This document shows, piece by piece, positions 9,897 to 21,960 of a stretch of DNA of 64,000 nucleotides. A model generated the notes under the pieces. The model was given only the letters and a program-made list of their open reading frames with translations. It was not told the DNA's origin and did not search any database. The translations under genes were made by a program, and so were the position numbers. Origin of the DNA: Haplomitrium mnioides (lineage: Eukaryota; Marchantiophyta; Haplomitriopsida; Calobryales). Each line of letters starts with the position of its first letter. Position 1 is the stretch's first letter. The stretch lies in the NCBI GenBank assembly GCA_049999725.1, contig JBNGIS010007632.1:126267-190266 (forward strand), given 5' to 3'.

Positions 9897-12268
9897 ATCA
9901 CGCCCCTTCCTCCTTCCTTAACACCCAATCGATGCTATTTCAGAGGAAATGGGGGACAAAGAACAACCAAGCTCTTTAATGAGACGGCCCCAAAACCTTC
10001 GTTAGTGAATTTAGGTCTTAACAATCCCGAAATTCTCACCTTGCATTTCCACACTACTCTCAACCTACCCAAGCACAAGTCAGGCCTGCATTCCTTTCCA
10101 CCACACACAAAGCAACCACAACTCAATTGACTTCAGGGTACACACCAATACTCTGCTTGATGTAAATCTAGTTGCAAAAATTCAATGTCACCTCCTATGA
10201 TTAGGGGTCTATGCAATTATTACACAGAGATGAACTTGCAGCAATCTCCTACAGGTTGTGTCCTTACACAACCAAGGCTAGTCACTCCTCCAATCACTAA
10301 ACTATCAACAAGGCCAGCTACTCCAACACCCAAACAAAGTAGAGCTACATGATTTAATCTCTCAACAGAATAGAAATTACAACCCAAGTGTGGAACCCAT
10401 ACTATTAGCCTTCCTAAGCACATGCACAACTATCTCTCTCTCTTCCTAACTCTCCTAACATCACTCCCCTCACTATTATGCAGTGGATTATCACCAACAC
10501 TTCAGCCTAACCAGAATTGCAAGTAAGGTAACTCTTGTTTTCACCCAAGTCAACCCAAATTCTCCCTTGTGATCTGACTTAGCCTCCTCAACACCACCAT
10601 CTATCCATTGAAGTTCCAGATAGAGGTTTAGAATCTATGTCCCAAATATGAGTCCTGACTCTTCAAACACAACAACACTAGAAACATTACTCTCACTGAC
10701 ACTCTCTCCCCATTCACACACTCTATCGAGATAGTTTTTTAACTTCCATCGCTAGAAGTCCTTAATCTACTTCCTTAGACTCGAAAGAGGTCTTATTTAA
10801 CTTTTGCCTTTGGAAGACATCCCTCCCTGCTGCTCGATCACCCACCTCTCTTGAGAATTGGCTGGATCTTCCTCACAGTGTACAGGCACTAACGTGGCCA
10901 CTCCTCTCCCTTCTCTACAAGATTGTAACACCATCAGCACTCTCCCAATGCTTCTGGGATTGATCTCTTGCACAAACCAAATCTAAGACGACACCAGAAC
11001 CCCCCCTTAGCTGCCCCTCACGAAATACAAACCAAAAGAATTCTCCTCTCTTCCAAGTGTTGGTCCACCTCCAAATGTTGGACTGCCTTCAAAGATGGGT
11101 CAACTTGAGTAATCTGAGCCTCTATAGCCTTCTGCTCAACGATTCCCAACACCTCCTCAGTCCACCTCCACCCTGTGATGGCCTTCCTTCACAAGTACAC
11201 CCACTTCACCTAAGGTCTCACCAGAACTCTCTCCTTCGTATCCCGCTGCTCACTCTGCCTAGAATAATCAGCCCCCATAGTTTGAGAGTGAGGTAGTCTA
11301 TCCATGTGCTTGTTTTCCCCCCAGCCTCGACGTTTCATCACCACCCTTCTTTGAAGTTCACCATTTCCCTTATCTGACGGTTGAGGAGTGCATCTCGCCT
11401 TTTCACACAGCCCGCAAGTGGGTTTTTTTTTTCAGATTTAGAGTCAAAAATGGATGCCAACAGCTGCACTTTGTCGTCCTCTTCCTAACAAGACTGATTT
11501 CACACTAATCAGACATTTGTAGCTCTCGAAATCAACGTTTGAAGAGACATATCTTTTCCTTTGTTTTTTCCCTTTTTTAGCTTGACAGTCCGTGAGATTC
11601 CTCGGACGTTAGACAGTGGACACGTGGCACTTCGGGGGAGCCCATTGGATTCCTCGGACTCTCCAACCCGTGAGATTCCTCGAACATTGGACAGTAGACA
11701 CGTGGCGCTTTTGGGTAGCCCATTGGATTCCTCGGACTCGCCACCCCGTGAGATTCCTCGGAGCAGTAGGTCAACTTCGGATTGGTTGTCAAAGGTGACG
11801 GTCCAACCTCCATGTGGAAAATGGCATCCGATGGTGCCTCCTTTGACACGTGGCATTTCGGAGTAGCTCGTTGGATTCCTCGAACTCGCCACCCCGTGAC
11901 ATTCCTCGGAACAACAAGTCAACTTCGGATTGTTGGTCAAAAGTGATGGTCCAACTTTCGTGTGGAAAATGGAGTCGGACAGCGCCTCCTTGGACAGTGG
12001 CACTTTGAAGTAGCCCGTTGGATTCCTCGGACTCGCCTACTCGTGAGATTCCTTGGATGTCGGACAACGAACACATGGTGTTTTGGATTCCTCGGATTTG
12101 CCACATCATCTGAAGAGCCCCTCCCTTGCCGAGTAAGAACAGTGGCTCCATCGAACTTTCAAACGTCGCAGCCACACTCTATAGAACTTTCCGCCTTGTC
12201 CTCTCCAGATCTTCGATAGATTGTTGTTTTGGCACTCCTTGTTCTTCCAGTTGGACCGTTGATAGATC
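9897..12268 (-). repeat. 3' LTR of element B, distal part
   Basis: Aligns collinearly with 29383-31990 of the 5' LTR. It runs from the boundary ATCACGCC through the ABRE-bearing tandem array (11586-12090) to the point where element C is inserted (TSD AGATC at 12264-12268). The ATG-initiated frames in this stretch are by-products of the repeat and do not resemble proteins. Confidence 0.85.
11586..12100. promoter_or_regulatory. ABRE/G-box tandem array in 3' LTR of B
   Basis: Tandem units built on GAGATTCCTCGGACGT, GGACACGTGGC and TTGGATTCCTCGGACTC. CACGTGG cores sit at 11621, 11699 and 11847 (spacings 78 and 148 bp); two further units near 11995 and 12071 carry mutated cores (ACAGTGG, ACACATGG). 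GGACACGTGGC is the classic ABA-responsive ABRE/G-box bound by plant bZIP factors (known family fact); function here is inferred only. Confidence 0.65.
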
Positions 12269-13502
12269 TGTGAAGCTACTCGCTTCGCCGGTTTCTCCTC
12301 ATGTGACTTTGATGTTGAGTGCACATTTAAGATGAGAGGGGAATAGAAGTAAGATTGCACACATCAAATCCCAACAATTCCTATAGAATGTACATAAAAG
12401 AAATACTTAACACAACATCTCTTGCCCAATATCAAACTCTTTACTCCATAAATCTCTCACCACTCTCATGCTCTCACCTTTTCTCACTCTCCACAACTCC
12501 TCACTCTATTGGAAACCCCTCCTCAAGTGCTTGTCCTCTAATGAGTCTTCTTGGCAACTCTTCCAAGAGCTCCTCCAAGCGCTTCTCCAATGGTCTCTCC
12601 AAGAATGAACTCCCCAAGTGTGAAAATGAAAGTCTAAGCTCAAGCCACTCCAAGTCCCCTTTGCTCTCTCTTCTCCCTCCTTATATACTAGTCTAGCTAG
12701 TTACCACTAGTAAAACCTAAAGATTCTTTAACCTTAGGTAAAAGCTAGCCTTTCAATTTTAAATTCTAAAGTATCTCCTAAAGTATGTACTAAAGTATCT
12801 TTGCCTAATCTGAAGAAGCTTCTCATTTGGAGCTTTCTCAAAAGTAGTTCTAAAGTAACTTTAACTTTTTCCTACTTTTTCAAGAAGAAGCTTCTCATTT
12901 GGAGCTTTACTTGACAAAACATCTGACCTAATCATCTACTCCCTTTTATTTGTACCTAACTACAAAAGCTACTTTCATATTTCGAGATTCCCTCAAAGAG
13001 CAAGTCAAAGATTAAAGTACATTTTCTTGTCTTTTCTACTTTTTAGTCCTTCTAGAAGAATCTCTCTAAAATCCTTGATACTGATCCAAATTGCTTGTAC
13101 TATATCTTGTTAGAATGCTTTTTAAATAAGCTTTCTACCAGTATAATAATATTTGTATTTTCTAATTTGTAGATACTCTCTGTTTTGACTTTTCTGCAGC
13201 TCTCTTTTGTAACTTTGACCAATTATAACTTCCGGTTTACAAGAGTTTTTTCACTTCTTTAAATTTGTACTAATTACTTAAGCAATATTATATCCCTCTA
13301 TAAAATATCAGCTTCTAAACATTTATAATAAGAACATAATTTACTCTGTACTCAATTCTACACATATTAAAGAAAACCGATCAAATCTAAGTTTCTCCTC
13401 ATAACTTCTAAGTCTTCTCCATACTTTATCAAAGTGCATCCCATGCTATGATAGGGGTTTAAGCACATTAAAATTTTCACAAAACCATCCCATGCCTTCA
13501 CA
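12269..13502 (-). repeat. 3' LTR of element C (1234 bp)
   Basis: Ends are TGTGAAG at 12269 and CTTCACA at 13502. A TATATAAG box on the minus strand near 12685 marks the promoter. Positions 12926-13498 align with 16838-17396 with scattered differences. A purine-rich run (minus strand GGTAGGTAAAA, 13503-13515) sits just before the LTR as the plus-strand primer site. Confidence 0.9.
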
Positions 13503-13522
13503 TTTTACCTACCTATAAGGTT

Positions 13523-15157
13523 TCACTCCGCCCTCGGAGTGAGTTCTTCCTTACGAGCATAAAATGGCTTCATCTTGTCATAGTTCACCCGATCATAATG
13601 CATTTGTGTTAGCTCAGACAAGTCATAAGTGTATTTAGAATACACTTTCTGCACAACAAAAGGTCCAAAGTACCTTGGTAAGAACTTCTTTTGTTTTCGC
13701 TTGTAACGAATGGAGTCGAATACCATCACCCAATCTTCTTGTTGAAACACCATAGGTCTTCTCTTCCCAAATCTCTTGTCATGACTCCTCTTTTGCTGGT
13801 CTTGGGCCTTGTGAATATTGACCTCAGCCATCACACGTGCTTCTTCGAGCTCCATCAACTGTTAGCTGTGAGTTCATGTAGCCTTCTCCAAATTTCCTTC
13901 TTCATTTCTTTCCACACTTGTAGTTCTAAACGTAGGAAGATCAAACTCAATAGGCAAGATTGATTCCAAACCATAAGTGAGGCGAAAAGGTGTATACCCA
14001 GTTGAGGCCTTTCTTGTGGTGCGATACTCCCAAAGAATTGCATGGAGCCTTTTATCCCAAGTATGCTTAGCCCCCTCGAAATCCGCATCTTTCGCCAACA
14101 TGTGACAAAGTGTAAAGTTGGTCCGCTCCGCCAATCCATTTGCATTTGGCTTGTATGATGTAGTCATTCGTTGCTTGATAGAGAAATGCTCCAACATTGC
14201 TCGAGTGGCACCACTAACAAATGGTGAGCCTCTATCCGTCACAATCTCCAATGGGCAGCCAAACCTTGTGATGATTCGTTCGTAAAGAAATCTCCCCACT
14301 TCCTCTTCCGTAGCTTTCTTGAGAGGACGAGCCTCTACCCATTTGCTTAAGTAATCCGTTGCCACCACCACATACAAATTTCCCCGAGGAGTTGGAGTCA
14401 AAGGACCAACAATATCCACTCCCCACTTTTCAAAAGGACCCAAAGGCGCAACCGATTGCAAAGGAGAAGGATAAGTAGACTTCTTTGCAAATGTTTGACA
14501 CACATCGCATGTCTTGCAAAACTCCAAACAATCTTTGAACATGCCTCGCCAATGGTACCCTCCATCCAAAATTTTATATGCTGTTACTTTCCCCGCAAAG
14601 TGCCCACCACACACTCCATCATGAAACTCATTCATCAATTGTTGGCTTTGCTTCTTGCTTACCGCCCTACGAAGAAGACCATCAGAGCCTTGATGAAACA
14701 AGGTATTTTCAACCAAAGAATAAGGTTGACACTTATGAGCAAAGGCAACCTTGTTGCGTTGCTTCATTCCCTCTCGGTATCTTCCTTCCAACAAGTAGTT
14801 GTAAATATCATTGTACTCCTCATGTAGAACACTCATGTTGAAGATGTTCTCATCTGGAAACTCCTCTTCAACCGCTTCATAGCCACTCTCATCATAGGCC
14901 CGTGATAACATATCGGCATTCAAATGCTTCCTTCCCGGTCGATCTTCAATACTATAGTCAAATTCAGCCAACAAAAGCTTCCACCTAGCAATTCTTCCCT
15001 TAGCGTTAGGCTTATTGAAAATATATTTCAAAGCCTTGTGGTCAGTTACAATCGTAAATCGTCCACCCAACAAATAATGACGAAACTTTTTTATGTCAAA
15101 AATCACACCCAAACCTTCCCTTTCTGTTACCGAATAGTTCTTCTCGGCCGCTACCAT
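13523..15157 (-). pseudogene. RNase H and integrase of element C
   Basis: A 427-codon open stretch (13874-15157) begins with RNase H (VTEREGLGVIFDIKKFRHYLL, TIVTDHKALKYIF, HLNADMLSRAYDE). It continues with the integrase HHCC finger (H..H then CKTCDVCQTFAKK) and the catalytic core: VDIVGPL for the first Asp, IVTDRGSPF for the second, NGLAERTNFTL for the Glu. All three DDE residues are present. A frameshift near 13870 separates the C-terminal domain (13523-13858: RYFGPFVVQKVYSKYTYDLS). This is the best-preserved integrase in the window. Confidence 0.88.
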
Positions 15158-16088
15158 TTGTCGACTTGCAAAAGCTATTGGATGATCATGTCCCTCCTCG
15201 TCCTTTTGACTTAAAGTGCATCAAAGAGCCACATTTGAAGCATCCGTAAATAAGAGAAATGGCTTACTCCAATTTGGTTTGACCAATACCGGCGCACTTG
15301 TCACCGCTTCCACTCAAATGATGCTTTGGCACTTTCATCATTAAATATCAACGAGTACTCCACTGTTTTCTTCAAGTAGTGGTTCAATGCCATTGCTTTT
15401 GACGAGAAATCCAAAATAAAGCGACGATAGTAACCTACCATTCCCAAGAAAGAGCGCAACNNNNNNNNNNNNNNNNNNNNNNNNNNNNNNNNNNNNNNNN
15501 NNNNNNNNNNNNNNNNNNNNNNNNNNNNNNNNNNNNNNNNNNNNNNNNNNNNNNNNNNNNGTGGTTAAAATGATCCTTCTTACTCCCATATACACAGAAA
15601 TCGTCGAGGAAGTCCCTTACAAACTTCCCCAAGAAAGGTTCAAAGATTTTGTTCATAAATCTTTGAAAGGCTGCCGGTGCATTGCATAATCCAAAAGGCA
15701 TGACTCGAAAAGCAAACGTACCCCAAGGACTAGTGAATGTCGTCAATCGTTGATGTTCCAATGCAATTGGAATTTGATTGTACCCACTATATCCATCTCC
15801 AAAGGAATACCACTCATGTCCAGCAACTTCTTCAAGAATTTCATCAATAAATGGAAGTGGATAATAATCTTTCTTCGTAACTGCATTCAACTTCTTGTAG
15901 TCCACACACACTCGAAGCTTACCATTTTTCTTCTTGACCACCACGATGGGAGAAACCCATTCTGAATTGTCGGCCTCGTAGATGAACCCCGCCACCTTCA
16001 TTTTATCGATCTCCGCTTTGACAAACTCCCCAATTGAAGGATTGATCCGCCTTTGCTTTTGTCGAACCGCTTTGGCTAAACTTTCCAA
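15158..16088 (-). pseudogene. Reverse transcriptase of element C
   Basis: The frame at 15561-16088 shows RT fingers and palm: EWVSPIVVVKKKNGKLRVCVDYKKLN, DYYPLPFIDEIL, GYNQIPI, FRVMPFGLCNAPAAFQRFM, and the FLDD active-site box. The thumb and connection are lost in a 100-N gap (15461-15560) and the following stretch has stops. It joins RNase H at 15157. Confidence 0.85.
15461..15560. other. Assembly gap, 100 N
   Basis: Exactly 100 N inside the RT of element C, just after the FLDD box. Confidence 0.99.
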
Positions 16089-16094
16089 GTCAAT

Positions 16095-16805
16095 TCAATG
16101 TTCTTCAAGTATCACCCTTTTTAAATCTTCATATCCAAAAGCAAAAACATGGATGTACTTACGGAAAAGTTCTTCAAACTTCCCTCTTTCTTCACTTGTA
16201 ACTTCCTCTCCGTAGCGTAGTGTTGCGATACATCGTTCCACTTCTTCCGTCGCCAATGTATGTTTTTGAACTCGAGCTTCTTCTTCGATTGCCATTGGTA
16301 TAATCTCAATAGCACACATTCGTGGTGAATCTCGTTCTTCCTCTGATGAGTCTTCCATGTCGGTGTCCACCTCAGAAATGTCACTCTCATATTCTTCAGC
16401 ATCAGATATATACTCGGTGGTCTCTTTTTCCGAGTCACTCATTTCTTCACCACCGCCATCCACAGGTACTCTCACTCGATGAATCCTTAGCCCAATGGTG
16501 ATGTGATTCTTGTGCCAATTGTCTGTGGTCCTTACTCCTCGCAACCATGACCTTCCTAACAACATATCATAACTTGACTCTTTCAAAACTTGAAAAGAGA
16601 GAGAGATAGAAATTCCCATTACCGTGATTGGCACCTTCTCAATCACCCCAAGTGGGCGTACTCTTGACTTGTTGGCCATACCCACTGTAAACCTCGAAGG
16701 CCTCGTAAGTTTCAAACCCAACTTCTTCATCAAAGTTTCTGACATGACATTTACGGCCGAACCTCCATCCAACAATACTTTTGGAACAACATGCCCTTTG
16801 CATAT
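16095..16805 (-). pseudogene. Retropepsin-like protease of element C
   Basis: 226-codon frame with the aspartic protease motif LDGGSAVNVMS at its start and the flap/GRSWLRG region (MLLGRSWLRG) about 60 residues on. An acidic linker rich in Asp/Glu/Ser (SDSEKETTEYISDAEEYESD) leads to RT. The 5' end is lost where the truncated LTR begins near 16838, so gag is missing. Confidence 0.8.
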
Positions 16806-16837
16806 GACATCGATTCTAGTTTATTCTAATCATCTAC

Positions 16838-17399
16838 TCCCTTTTATTTGTACCTAACTACAAAATCTACTTTCATATTTCGAGATTCCCTCAAAGAGCA
16901 AGTCAAAGATTAAAGTACCTTTTCTTGTCTTTTCTACTTTTTAGTCCTTCTAGAAGAATCTCTCAAAAATCCTTGATACTAATCCAAATCGCCTCTACTA
17001 TATCTTGTTGGAAAGCTTTTTAAAAAAGCTTTCTATTAATACAGTAATATTTGTATTTTATAATTCATAGATACTCTCTGTTTTGACTTTTCTGCAGCTC
17101 CTTTTTGTAACTTTGACCGATTATAACTTCCGGCTTACAAGAGCTTTCTCGTTTCTGCAAATTTGTACTAATTACTTAAGAAATATTATATCCCTCTATA
17201 AAATATCAGCTTCTAAACATTTATAATAAGAACATAATTTACTCTGTACTCAATTCTACACATATTAAAGAAAACCGATCAAATCTAAGTTTCTCCTCAT
17301 AACTTCTAAGTCTTCTCCATACTTCATCAAAGTGCATCCCATGCTATGATAGGGGTTTAAGCACATTAAAATTTTCACAAAACCATCCCATGCCTTGAC
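16838..17399 (-). repeat. 5' LTR of element C, truncated
   Basis: Aligns with 12926-13498 of the 3' LTR. The outer end has decayed from CTTCACA to CTTGAC. The inner half, about 660 bp, is gone. Confidence 0.88.
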
Positions 17400-17404
17400 A
17401 GATC

Positions 17405-19055
17405 GCTCTTTCGGAACTCCTTGTTCTTTGTCTGGCCAGACCGTCGATAAATCGCCCTTTTAGCTGATCCCTCCTTGCTCTTCCGGTTGGAACCTCCAAC
17501 GGATCCCTATTAAGTGGGCTCTCCACGTCGGAAGATCACTCGGAATCCACTTAACCAGGCTTCATACTTAGGAAGGCGGAGTCCCGTTAATTGGACTACA
17601 ACCATCGGTCTCTTTCGGACTACGACCGTTGGACAGCCGACCTCAGACCCTCTCAGACTGCGTACTTTGGACTACGGCCATTAGATAGCGGACCTCAAAC
17701 TCCTTTAGATTGTGGACTTCATATTGCGACCGTCGGACAGAAGACTTTGGACCTCCTTAGACTGCGTACTTCGGACTGCGGCTGTTGGACAGAAGACTTC
17801 AGACTCCCTCGGACTTCGGACTTCAAACTGCGACCATCGGCCTCCTTCGAACTACGTACCTTGGACTCCTTCGGATTGTGGACCTTGGACTACGGTCGTC
17901 GGCGTCCTTCGGACCGCGTACCTTGGACTCCTTTGGATTGTGGACCTCAGAATGCGGACTTCGGACTGCTGCGAACTTCGAACCCTTCCATCGGACTGCA
18001 ATCGTCGGACAAAAGACTTTGGACTCCCTCCATCGGACTGCGACCGTCGACCTCCTTTGGACTGCATACCTCGGACTCCCTTCATTGGACTGCAGACTTC
18101 GGACTGCGGACGTCGGGCTGCAGACTTTGGACTCCCTCCGTAAGTTGTGAAAACGCTCAATATAGGAATTACAAGGAGCTCCCTTTTGAACCAACCCCTC
18201 ACATTCCTCTATCAAAAATTCTCACTTCACCGCCGTACTCTGTCGAACTTTCCAACTTAACCTCATCGGATGTGCGATAGATCACCCTTTCGGCTGATCC
18301 CTCCTTTCTCTTCCGGTTGGACCTCTCAACGGATCTCTGTTAAGTGGGTTCTCCACATCGGAAGGTCACTCAGAACCCACTTAACCGGGCTCCTCACTTA
18401 GGAAGGCTGAGTCCCGTTAAGGAAGACTGCGGCCGTCGGACTGCGGACCTCAGACTCCTTTGTACTACAGCCGTTGGTTAACTTCAAGAAGGTCGTTCTT
18501 CCTTATTTCTACTCCATTCTCTTTGATTCAAATTGCACTACAATTGCTTCAAGCTCTTCTCTCTATCAAGCTATTTCAAGCCTTGAATGGTCACGAATTG
18601 AGGATGCAATGGTCAAAACTGTTGGCTCATGTGTTCTGCATCCCGACTTCCACCCATTTCCTCTATTCTTGCCCATTTATGCACATATGGCCGTGAACTC
18701 TGTTTCCCTTGTCTTGCCTTGATAGCAGCCCTCCTCTTTGATGCTCCTCAATAAGTTTGAAGTGAATCTTGATGCTTGCTTTTCTTTTTTTCTGCCTAAG
18801 GTTTCCTCCGTCTCTATCCTTTCTGCTCTCTCTTCCACATTCCGCCTCACTCTGGTTTCCTTTGTTGCTCCTCAACCTTTCCATCCATAGCTTCTGACCT
18901 CAATCCTTCCCTTCTCTCTAAGCATGTCTTGAGTCCTTTTGGTGTTCATTGGAAGCTCGGTTGACCCCAAAACCCAGAATCTGCATGGCTTCTCACCTCA
19001 TTTTTGAAATGTTTTTGAAAATATTACACGAAGTACCTTCAAACCCAACTAACAT
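17405..19055 (-). repeat. 3' LTR of element B, proximal part
   Basis: Continues the B LTR after element C and aligns with about 32040-33578. It contains a second degenerate tandem array (17590-18140) built on phrases such as GGACTGCGGACTTCGGACT, GACCGTCGG and CTCCTTCGGA. Long frames on both strands here (up to 229 codons) come from this repeat. The inner boundary is CTAACAT at 19055; a purine run follows. Confidence 0.82.
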
Positions 19056-19272
19056 GACTTTTCTTTTAACTATGCAGCATCCCCGCAAACATCTGTCTGG
19101 CCTTCAGTTGGATAACTCTTTGGCTGCATTTCCTCGCTATTCCCCGCTATGCTTTAAAGAAAATTACAAAATGCTAGTTATTTACATCCCTGACCGTTCT
19201 TCCCCTTTACTAGTTACCACCTGTACATGTTTGAGAACCCCTTGACTAGTGAGTCTCTATCACTTCTCTCTC
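19056..19272. other. Element B 3' untranslated segment and polypurine tract
   Basis: Between the 3' LTR and the integrase C-terminus. On the minus strand the purine run AAAAGAAAAG near 19060-19070 sits next to the LTR start (TGTTAGTTGGG) and is the likely plus-strand primer. No gene seen. Confidence 0.55.
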
Positions 19273-20560
19273 ATCCTACTCCCTATTGACATATTTCTTG
19301 AGTCAATCATAGTGTACCCGATTGGTGATCTTCTCTCCTTCCAAAGTCTCCAGCTCTGCTGACCCGTTTGAATGTAGCTTAGTGAGCACGAACTATCTCA
19401 TCCACTTGATGTGCAACTTTTCGGGAAAGTGCACCACCCTACTATCATATAACAACACCAGATCCCCGTCTCGTGCATCCACCGGTTTGAGCCTTTTGTC
19501 ATGTTTTTTTTTCTCAACTCATGTTGGTGCTCCAACAGTCCTTGGGCCTACACTCGCGTCTCCTCCAATGTCTCTAGCTGATGTATTCTCTCTGTTCTGC
19601 TCTGGTTTTCCCCTAACCTCTCTTCAACTATCACCCTCGTCGTCGGCACATTGCATTCTATAGGTACTAGGGCGTGCTGCCCGAAAACCAGAAAGTAGGG
19701 GCAATGGTCTGTCGTAGTCTTGTAGGCCAGATTGTAAATGTGGGTTGGGGTTAGCAACTTCAGATCCCAATCTGCCTTATTGGCAGCCATTGACTTGTTG
19801 AGGATTTTCCCCATTATTCTGTTTGCTCTCTCTATTAGCCCATTGGCCTTCAGATCATAGGCCGTCATCCTGCGGTGCTTGATCAAATACTGGCTTGTTA
19901 AATCTTGCACCACCTGGTTTATAAAGTGCGTGTTTTGGTCGCTAACCAGCTCCAGTGGTGCCCCAAACCTGCAAAAAATCTGCTCATATAAGAAGGCTTT
20001 GACCGTCCTTGCATCATTCTTTCAGGTGGCCCTTGCTTCGACCCACTTGGTTGTGTAGTCTATAGCCAGCAAGATGTATTGGTTCCCTTAGCGGGTGGAG
20101 GATGTGATTGGCCCAATGAAGTCGATACCCCACTTATCAAAAGGCGCCAACGGGATAATTGGAACCAACAGGTGATGCTGAGAGGCCGCTGGTTTCCGTG
20201 TCCTTTGATAGGAGTCGCATTTCTTCACAAAGAAACACACATCCCTGTGCAAGGTAGGCCACTAGTACCGTGTGCCCATCACCTTCCATACTGTGGTTTC
20301 TGCCGCGAAGTGGCCACCCACCTCTTCTCCATGTAGTGCCCTCATCACCACCATGGCTTGATCCTTCTCCAAGCACCTCATGAGTGTTCTATCCATCCCT
20401 TGTTTATGCAACACCCCCTTTATCATCAAATAAGGCCTCACCTTCTGGAGGATGACTGCTGTTGCCTCTTTGTTGCTGCCCTTGAGTAACTATGTGGACA
20501 AAAGGAATTGTATGATGCTAGAATATTCTGTGAGCTTCCCTGCTCTAACATGAAACAGAT
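19273..20560 (-). pseudogene. Integrase of element B
   Basis: Minus-strand frames with stops. An HHCC finger (GGHFAAETT.. then Cys pair near 20230), catalytic core WGIDFIGPI (first Asp), LVSDQNTHFI (second Asp) and NGLIERANRI (Glu), then LVFGQHALVPIECNVPTTRVI. The C-terminal domain is at 19337-19510 (KPVDARDGDLVLLYDSRVVH). The DDE triad is intact in residues though the frame is broken. Integrase remnants in the amplified modules (9093, 40063, 56031) are clear relatives. Confidence 0.85.
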
Positions 20561-21960
20561 CCTCATTTGGAAAAGTATCATCTACCTCATTTGCGTTGAC
20601 TCACCTGTCCACCCTCGAGAAGAAATCTGCATTGAGGTGCTTCTTCCCTGGTTTGATTCCCACCTCCAAATTGAACTCGTGGAGGAAGAGCATCCACCTC
20701 GCAATTCTCTCTGTGAGGTCAGGTTTGTTAACCATGTACTTAATGGCCTTGTAATCTGTATGAAATATCACCTTGTAGTAGAGCAGATAGTGCCGGAATT
20801 TCTTTAGCAAGTATATGATTCCTATGGCCTCCCGGTCTGTTGCCGAGTAGTTCTTCTTTGCAAAAGACATCAATCTACTCACAAAGTAAATTGGATGGTC
20901 CCGACCCTCCTCATCTAAGTGGCTGAGTACTGCACCTATACAGAACCCTGACACATCAATCATGACGTGAAACTCCTTCCCCGAAGTAGGCGGTATGAGC
21001 ACCGGTGCATTTGTGAGCCTCCTCTTTAGCTCATTAAAACTGGACAGCCTTTCTGGTGTGGGGTCAAAGTCATTGCCAACTCTGGTCATTCCTGTGAAAG
21101 GCAGCGCTACTAGTGCGAACTCGCCAATGAATCTCCTATGATACCCTACACAACCTAGAAAACCCTCCACTGCCTTCAGATTAGTGGGGAAGGTTACTCT
21201 CATCCAATTACTCACCTTCTCTTGGTCCACCTCAATTCCCTGACTAGATACTTAGTGGCCTAAGAGTATGCCCTCCTTGACTCCGAAGAAGCATTTCTCA
21301 GGGTGCAACCTCAACCCTGTTTCCCGACAATGCTAAAAGGTGAACCTCACATCCTGCTCATGATCACACATTCTCCTATACACCACAAAGTCATCTATGA
21401 AAATCTCCAACAACTTCCTCAAGTAATCATGGAAAATATTCATCATCATCATTTGAAAGGTCTCTGGCCCGTTACACAACCAAAATGGCATTCTTCTGAA
21501 GGCAAACACCAACTACTCCGTGGTAAATGTTGTTTTCAACTGGTCCTCCTCCCTGATCCATATCTGATTGTACCTACTTGAAATAACCGCCCATGAAACT
21601 GTAGACTTCATGCCTTGCCACTAAGTCCAACAACCCATCTGTGAATGGTAGAGGGTAATGGTCTTTCTAAGTTGCCTTATTAAGCTTTCTAAAGTCTTGG
21701 CATACCCTGATTTTTTGTTTGCTGTATAGTCCAATCTTCTTGGGTACCACCACCAAAGGAGACACCCATGCACTGTTCAAGACTAGGTAAATGAAGCCAA
21801 CCTTAAACAACTTGTCTATCTCCTCTTTCATCAAGAGAACTTGGAATTCCTTCGATATTGGCGCTATCTTACCAGTACAGCCGTGGGTTCTAGCTCAATA
21901 TGATGCTCACCCAACTCCCTCACGACTCCCTTCAGGTCTATGTGGCTCCAGGCAAAAATG
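20561..21960 (-). pseudogene. RT and RNase H of element B
   Basis: Frame 20601-21230 covers the RT thumb/connection and RNase H (FLGCVGYHRRFIGEFA; IDVSGFCIGAVLSHLDEEG; FVSRLMSFAKKNYSATDRE; LNADFFSRVD). RT proper lies at 21240-21830 with several stops; WVSPLVVVPKK, KIRVCQDFRKLN and FIDDFVVYR (active-site FIDD) are recognisable. This is the only gypsy RT in the window without a gap. Confidence 0.85.

Larger units (their letters stand above)
12269..17399 (-). mobile_element. Ty3/gypsy element C nested in B's 3' LTR
   Basis: Minus-strand gypsy flanked by a perfect 5-bp duplication AGATC (12264-12268 and 17400-17404). Complete 3' LTR at 12269-13502 begins TGTGAAG and ends CTTCACA, a 7-bp inverted end. 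The 5' LTR survives only as 16838-17399 and is fused directly to protease coding, so the rest of that LTR, the primer-binding site and all of gag are deleted. Protease, RT (with a 100-N gap), RNase H and integrase follow in normal order. No chromodomain is seen after the integrase C-terminus. Confidence 0.9.

Noticed and set aside
11509-12003. 164-codon minus-strand frame with ESNGLPRSATC repeats (and similar at 31025-31869)
   Set aside because: Translation of the 78/148-bp ABRE array in the LTR; it has no protein family and differs by frameshifts between the two LTRs.
17591-18280. 229-codon plus-strand frame rich in GLRTSDCGLRT-like repeats
   Set aside because: It lies in a degenerate tandem array inside the element B LTR; other frames and the opposite strand are also open, and there is no domain, so it is a repeat by-product.
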